Below, one piece after another: positions 61,245 through 64,000 of a DNA stretch of 64,000 nt. Every line of letters starts with the position of its first letter. The stretch's first letter is position 1. The DNA comes from CAWUIO01 sp963922455 (GTDB lineage: Bacteria > Bacteroidota > Bacteroidia > Cytophagales > Microscillaceae), in the NCBI GenBank assembly GCA_963922455.1, contig CAWUIO010000005.1:57304-121303 (forward strand). The letters run 5' to 3'. The notes beneath the pieces were generated by a model that saw only the letters and a program-made list of their open reading frames with translations, made no database searches and had not been told where the DNA came from. A program made the position numbers and the translations under genes.

Positions 61245-61970
61245 ATGGAGAAAATAAAAATTTTAGTAGTAGAAGATCAGGTTTTACAGGCCAGAGACCT
61301 AGTTTCTGCTCTCCAAAATATGAACTACGAAGTGGTGGGGGAGGCCCGGGATTCCCGGCACAGTATCCGATTGCTGGATGAACTTCGCCCCGATTTGGCA
61401 TTGATTGATATTCGTTTGGCCCAAGGAAATAGTGGGATTGATGTAGCCGAATGGATCAAACAAGAGCACCCCATTCCCTTCATTTTCATCACGGCCTCCG
61501 AAGAAATGGCCATTTTTGAAAAAGCCAAAAAAACCATGCCCTATGGCTATTTAATAAAGCCTTATACCCGAGAAGACCTATACCGTACCATTGAGTTGGC
61601 CCTTCTCAATTTTAGTACAGACCGGGGCCAAAATGGCTTAAATAATTCCGAGCGAGAATATATTTTTCTAAAAGATGGCCGCTCCTATCGCAAGTTACGT
61701 ATCCACGAAATTTTGTGGATTGAGGCCGATGGAAATTATAAAAAATTTTATGGCCTTGACCGTAAGCTCATTGCCAACCCACGTTTGAGCATGGAAGAGA
61801 TTGAGCAAATTCTTCCAGCCCAGTCTTTTATTAGGATCCACAAGTCATTTTTGGTCAATATGAACAAAATTACCCGCTTAGAAAGCGACCAGATCTGGAT
61901 CGAGGATTTTGCCCTACCTATAGGCCGTAACTATCAAGACAACATCCAAAAGCTTATGAACCGAGGGTAA
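61245..61970 (+). CDS. LytTR-family response regulator
   Basis: 241 residues. The receiver domain has the acid pocket VVEDQ, phospho-acceptor D55 in LALIDIRLA and K in YLIKPYT. A LytTR DNA-binding domain follows from about 135 (GRSYRKLRIHEILWIEADGN, FIRIHKSFLVNMNKITRLES). It lies six bases after the histidine kinase and is its probable partner. Targets are not known, but the cluster suggests control of envelope or T9SS genes. Confidence 0.93.
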   Translation: MEKIKILVVEDQVLQARDLVSALQNMNYEVVGEARDSRHSIRLLDELRPDLALIDIRLAQGNSGIDVAEWIKQEHPIPFIFITASEEMAIFEKAKKTMPYGYLIKPYTREDLYRTIELALLNFSTDRGQNGLNNSEREYIFLKDGRSYRKLRIHEILWIEADGNYKKFYGLDRKLIANPRLSMEEIEQILPAQSFIRIHKSFLVNMNKITRLESDQIWIEDFALPIGRNYQDNIQKLMNRG

Positions 61971-62003
61971 GTTGTTTATTTCTCTTAGTCTATGTAATAA
62001 GTA

Positions 62004-62218
62004 GGAGCTTCCCCGCGCATGCACACCTTGCTCAGTTTTGACAATAAGGAGCTGCGCGGGTCGGGCTTTCGCTACTCGCTGCCTTTGCCCACGGGCCATC
62101 ACGAGCTCAGACATGCCGCTCTATCCCTAAGCCAAATTTTTAAGAATCAGAAAGCCCAGAAGTAGTACCGTATGAGTTCCGGGCCTCGCCGTCAAGTGAC
62201 AATTTTAGGCCAGCCCCC
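62004..62218 (+). repeat. Interspersed element L8 (subtype I plus decayed right end)
   Basis: Box A GGAGCTTCCCCGCGC (62004-62018), partner GCGCGGGTCGGGC, core CTTTCGCTACTCGCTGCC, box C ending CCGCTCTATCCCTAAGCC at 62133. The following 85 bases align with the L5 spacer (TTTTTAAGA, TACCGTATG) and end in TAGGCCAGCCCCC at about 62218, a decayed opposite end. It stops one base before the stop codon of the MoxR gene. Confidence 0.85.
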
Positions 62219-62219
62219 A

Positions 62220-63764
62220 TCATAGGTTTTGATAGGAAAAGGCTATTTTTTCGGCTCTTAGTTTTAATTGGTTCAAGCTTTTACGAACATCCCGAATATT
62301 TTCCTCTACGATTTCACTTAGCTTAGGATGTACAAATAAGTTTTCGGCCAGCGTATCCAAAGCCTCGGGCCTTTCTGTATCCAGGCGCTCTTTTTGCGTA
62401 TGGATGTAATCTTCTAAAGTGTTAATGCGTTGGTCCCAGTGTTCACGGATAATAGGGTGAGGGGCCTTTTGGATAATCTCGGTTTTCTCTATTTGTTGGG
62501 TTTTTAGAGGATAGTGCTTGGTTTGGGAGTTGTAGGTGATTTCAATGCTAAATTCTTGATCGGCCTTTCGGGCATTGACGCGATTGGTCAGGTTATACTG
62601 AGCATCATAGAGACTGATGGAGTTATCATCTTCGCGAGAGAGGCGGTTAAAGTCGCTCATTTTTACAAAAAAGCCATCAAAGAGCTGTCTTAATTCAGGG
62701 ATTTCGTAGTACTCTCGGTCTTGGACATAAAGTTCGTTTTTTAGCACTTGGTTAGGGATGCGGGTTTCTTGGTGCACTTCTTTTTCAAAATCATCCAACT
62801 CCTGGCGAATGGTTTGGATGTTGAGGGCTATCGTATACCCATGTTTACGAATGGTTTCACTTACGATCTCCATAACCCGGTCAAACTGCTCGGGATGAGA
62901 CCAGAGGCAGTGAGCGATGAGGAAACAGTCCATCAAATCGGCCTGTTGTCGCCCATTAAGAAAAGCCGAGGTCCTAATCAAGCGAATAATTTTCTTCCAA
63001 CGTCGGTCATATACATGAATGGCTTGCTCACTATCGCCTAGGTTTTGATTGTACTGTTCCAGTTTAAACTTTACCAACTGAATGGCATTGAGTACCTCCG
63101 GAGGAAGTTGTATTTCCTCAATTTCTTGGCTCCAAGAATCGTACTCCTCCATGCTTATTTTTACCTCTTCCGGGATATTATCCTGGTAAATATCCTCGGT
63201 GGAGGTAATCATTTTTAGAAAATTGCGACTGCTTTGGATTTCCCGGATATAATAGCGAACTAGAAAACGGTCCCAGAGGGCTTCTACCCCTTCGCTTGAG
63301 GAAGGGACTTCATTGGAGGCAGAAATTATTCCACGGATGTTGACTTTTACCTCTTGTTCGCCATTCCGGTATACTTTTTCATTTAGTATGGTGAGAAGGG
63401 CATTCTGGATGGACGGCCCGGCCTTCCAGATTTCGTCTAGGAAAACAATATTGGCTCCAGGCAAATATTTTTCGGTCAGGCGTTCGTAGCGGTCTTCATC
63501 TTTAAGTTTTTTGATGGAGACCGGGCCAAAAATTTCGTCGGGAGTGCTAAAGCGGCTCATCAGATACTCAAAAGAATTACCGTCTTTGAAGGCAAACTTA
63601 AGTTTGCGGGCAATCAAACTCTTAGCTACTCCAGGAGGGCCAAGAAGAAAAATACTCTCTCCGGCGAGAGCCGTCAAAAGAGCCAAGCGAATAACTTCCT
63701 CTTTCTCGTAGATTTCTTTACCAAGGTGCTCAAGTATCGATTGAATTTTAATACGGACCGACAT
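62220..63764 (-). CDS. RavA-like MoxR-family AAA+ ATPase
   Basis: 514 residues. The AAA+ module covers about 20-230: Walker A in LLGPPGVAKSLIARKL, MSRFSTPDEIFGP typical of RavA, Walker B in IVFLDEIWKAGPSIQNALL, sensor 1 in IISASNEVP and arginine region EALWDRFLVRYY. The C-terminal 280 residues contain the helical and LARA-like regions of RavA. RavA works with a VWA protein (ViaA) as a chaperone for respiratory or metal enzymes; no VWA gene is seen in the remaining 236 bases upstream. Confidence 0.88.
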   Translation of the reverse strand: MSVRIKIQSILEHLGKEIYEKEEVIRLALLTALAGESIFLLGPPGVAKSLIARKLKFAFKDGNSFEYLMSRFSTPDEIFGPVSIKKLKDEDRYERLTEKYLPGANIVFLDEIWKAGPSIQNALLTILNEKVYRNGEQEVKVNIRGIISASNEVPSSSEGVEALWDRFLVRYYIREIQSSRNFLKMITSTEDIYQDNIPEEVKISMEEYDSWSQEIEEIQLPPEVLNAIQLVKFKLEQYNQNLGDSEQAIHVYDRRWKKIIRLIRTSAFLNGRQQADLMDCFLIAHCLWSHPEQFDRVMEIVSETIRKHGYTIALNIQTIRQELDDFEKEVHQETRIPNQVLKNELYVQDREYYEIPELRQLFDGFFVKMSDFNRLSREDDNSISLYDAQYNLTNRVNARKADQEFSIEITYNSQTKHYPLKTQQIEKTEIIQKAPHPIIREHWDQRINTLEDYIHTQKERLDTERPEALDTLAENLFVHPKLSEIVEENIRDVRKSLNQLKLRAEKIAFSYQNL

Positions 63765-64000
63765 AGCTTTTTTGAAATGATGGTTTAAGCCTAAAAATAA
63801 TTGCTAAGTCCTATATCAACTGCTTGGCAATATATAAGTTTTCAAGAAAAGAAGCGGTGGGTGCCCAAAAATATACTCTTAAGACTGTCCGAAAAGTCCA
63901 TATACTCTCTTAGAAACTGAGAACTTCCTCATGTAAAGACAAACCTGGCTACCTATGACATTATCTGCAATGCGCTGATAGTAAGCTACTTACTTTCAAT
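63765..64000. other. Window edge, no gene recognised
   Basis: No reading frame of note. CTGTCCGAAAAGTCC near 63886-63900 looks a little like the inverted end of some insertion sequences, but nothing else supports one. Confidence 0.2.

Noticed and set aside
8790..62218. CRISPR array
   Set aside because: The repeats are far apart, irregularly spaced, in both orientations and without cas genes.
63880..63910. Insertion-sequence end (CTGTCCGAAAAGTCC)
   Set aside because: No second end, transposase or target duplication is visible before the window stops.

Overview
The window reads as a chromosomal segment of a Bacteroidota bacterium. Evidence: type IX secretion (T9SS) genes porU, porV and a porP/sprF homologue, T9SS C-terminal sorting domains on secreted proteins, promoters of the TTTG-N19-TAnnTTTG type, and a tmRNA whose tag reads GEKNYALAA. 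A Saprospiria-like lineage is my guess, from an iodotyrosine-deiodinase homologue resembling the Haliscomenobacter enzyme and from a GC-rich repeat that reads RVAKARP when translated; this is memory, not a search. No phage, IS transposase or CRISPR array is visible.

Layout. 0-4.5 kb: end of a TPR protein, then nucleotide-sugar genes gmd, fcl, rfbA, rfbC. 4.5-9.4 kb: iodotyrosine-deiodinase-like nitroreductase, SiaC-like DUF1987 protein, a sorbosone-dehydrogenase-like protein with a cytochrome c domain, and a low-molecular-weight phosphatase. 9.4-15 kb: NUDIX hydrolase, a TAXI-type lipoprotein with a membrane anchor, and a convergent four-gene signalling operon (receiver, GAF-SpoIIE phosphatase, GAF-coiled coil, PAS). 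15-19 kb: a PadR regulator and FtsX/MacB-type permease lying between a broken ssrA copy and the intact ssrA. 19.5-24 kb: a TonB receptor with a lipoprotein partner (possible zinc uptake) and an enoyl-CoA hydratase. 24.4-33 kb: class I ribonucleotide reductase alpha chain, a strongly codon-biased T9SS-exported PhoX-like protein, a di-haem peroxidase and a probable orphan small RNA. 33-41 kb (minus strand): porU, porV, a non-catalytic M16 protein and kbl. 41-49 kb: SirB1-like protein, acyl-CoA carboxylase beta chain, M48 protease, LEA-type protein, RidA, threonine dehydrogenase and a LVIVD lipoprotein. 49.5-54 kb: ECF sigma factor with its likely membrane anti-sigma factor, then dgcN and dgcA. 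54.9-62 kb: a giant NHL-repeat protein with a type B T9SS signal, its PorP-OmpA fusion partner, and a histidine kinase/LytTR regulator pair. 62-64 kb: a RavA-like MoxR ATPase.

The most striking unexplained feature is a family of GC-rich interspersed elements, about eleven arms at eight loci, all intergenic and often touching a stop codon. Each complete arm has a terminal GGGGCTTG-type box, a GC stem around a loop of variable sequence, and a conserved core. The two sides of the stem change together between copies (CCCGCGC with GCGCGGG, CCCGCGG with CCGCGGG, CCCCGGCG with CGCCGGGG), which argues that a folded hairpin matters. Three loci hold two arms facing each other. The second notable feature is the exact 106-bp duplication of the ssrA 3' end bracketing the PadR-permease module, the arrangement left by integration at tmRNA, although no integrase is present.
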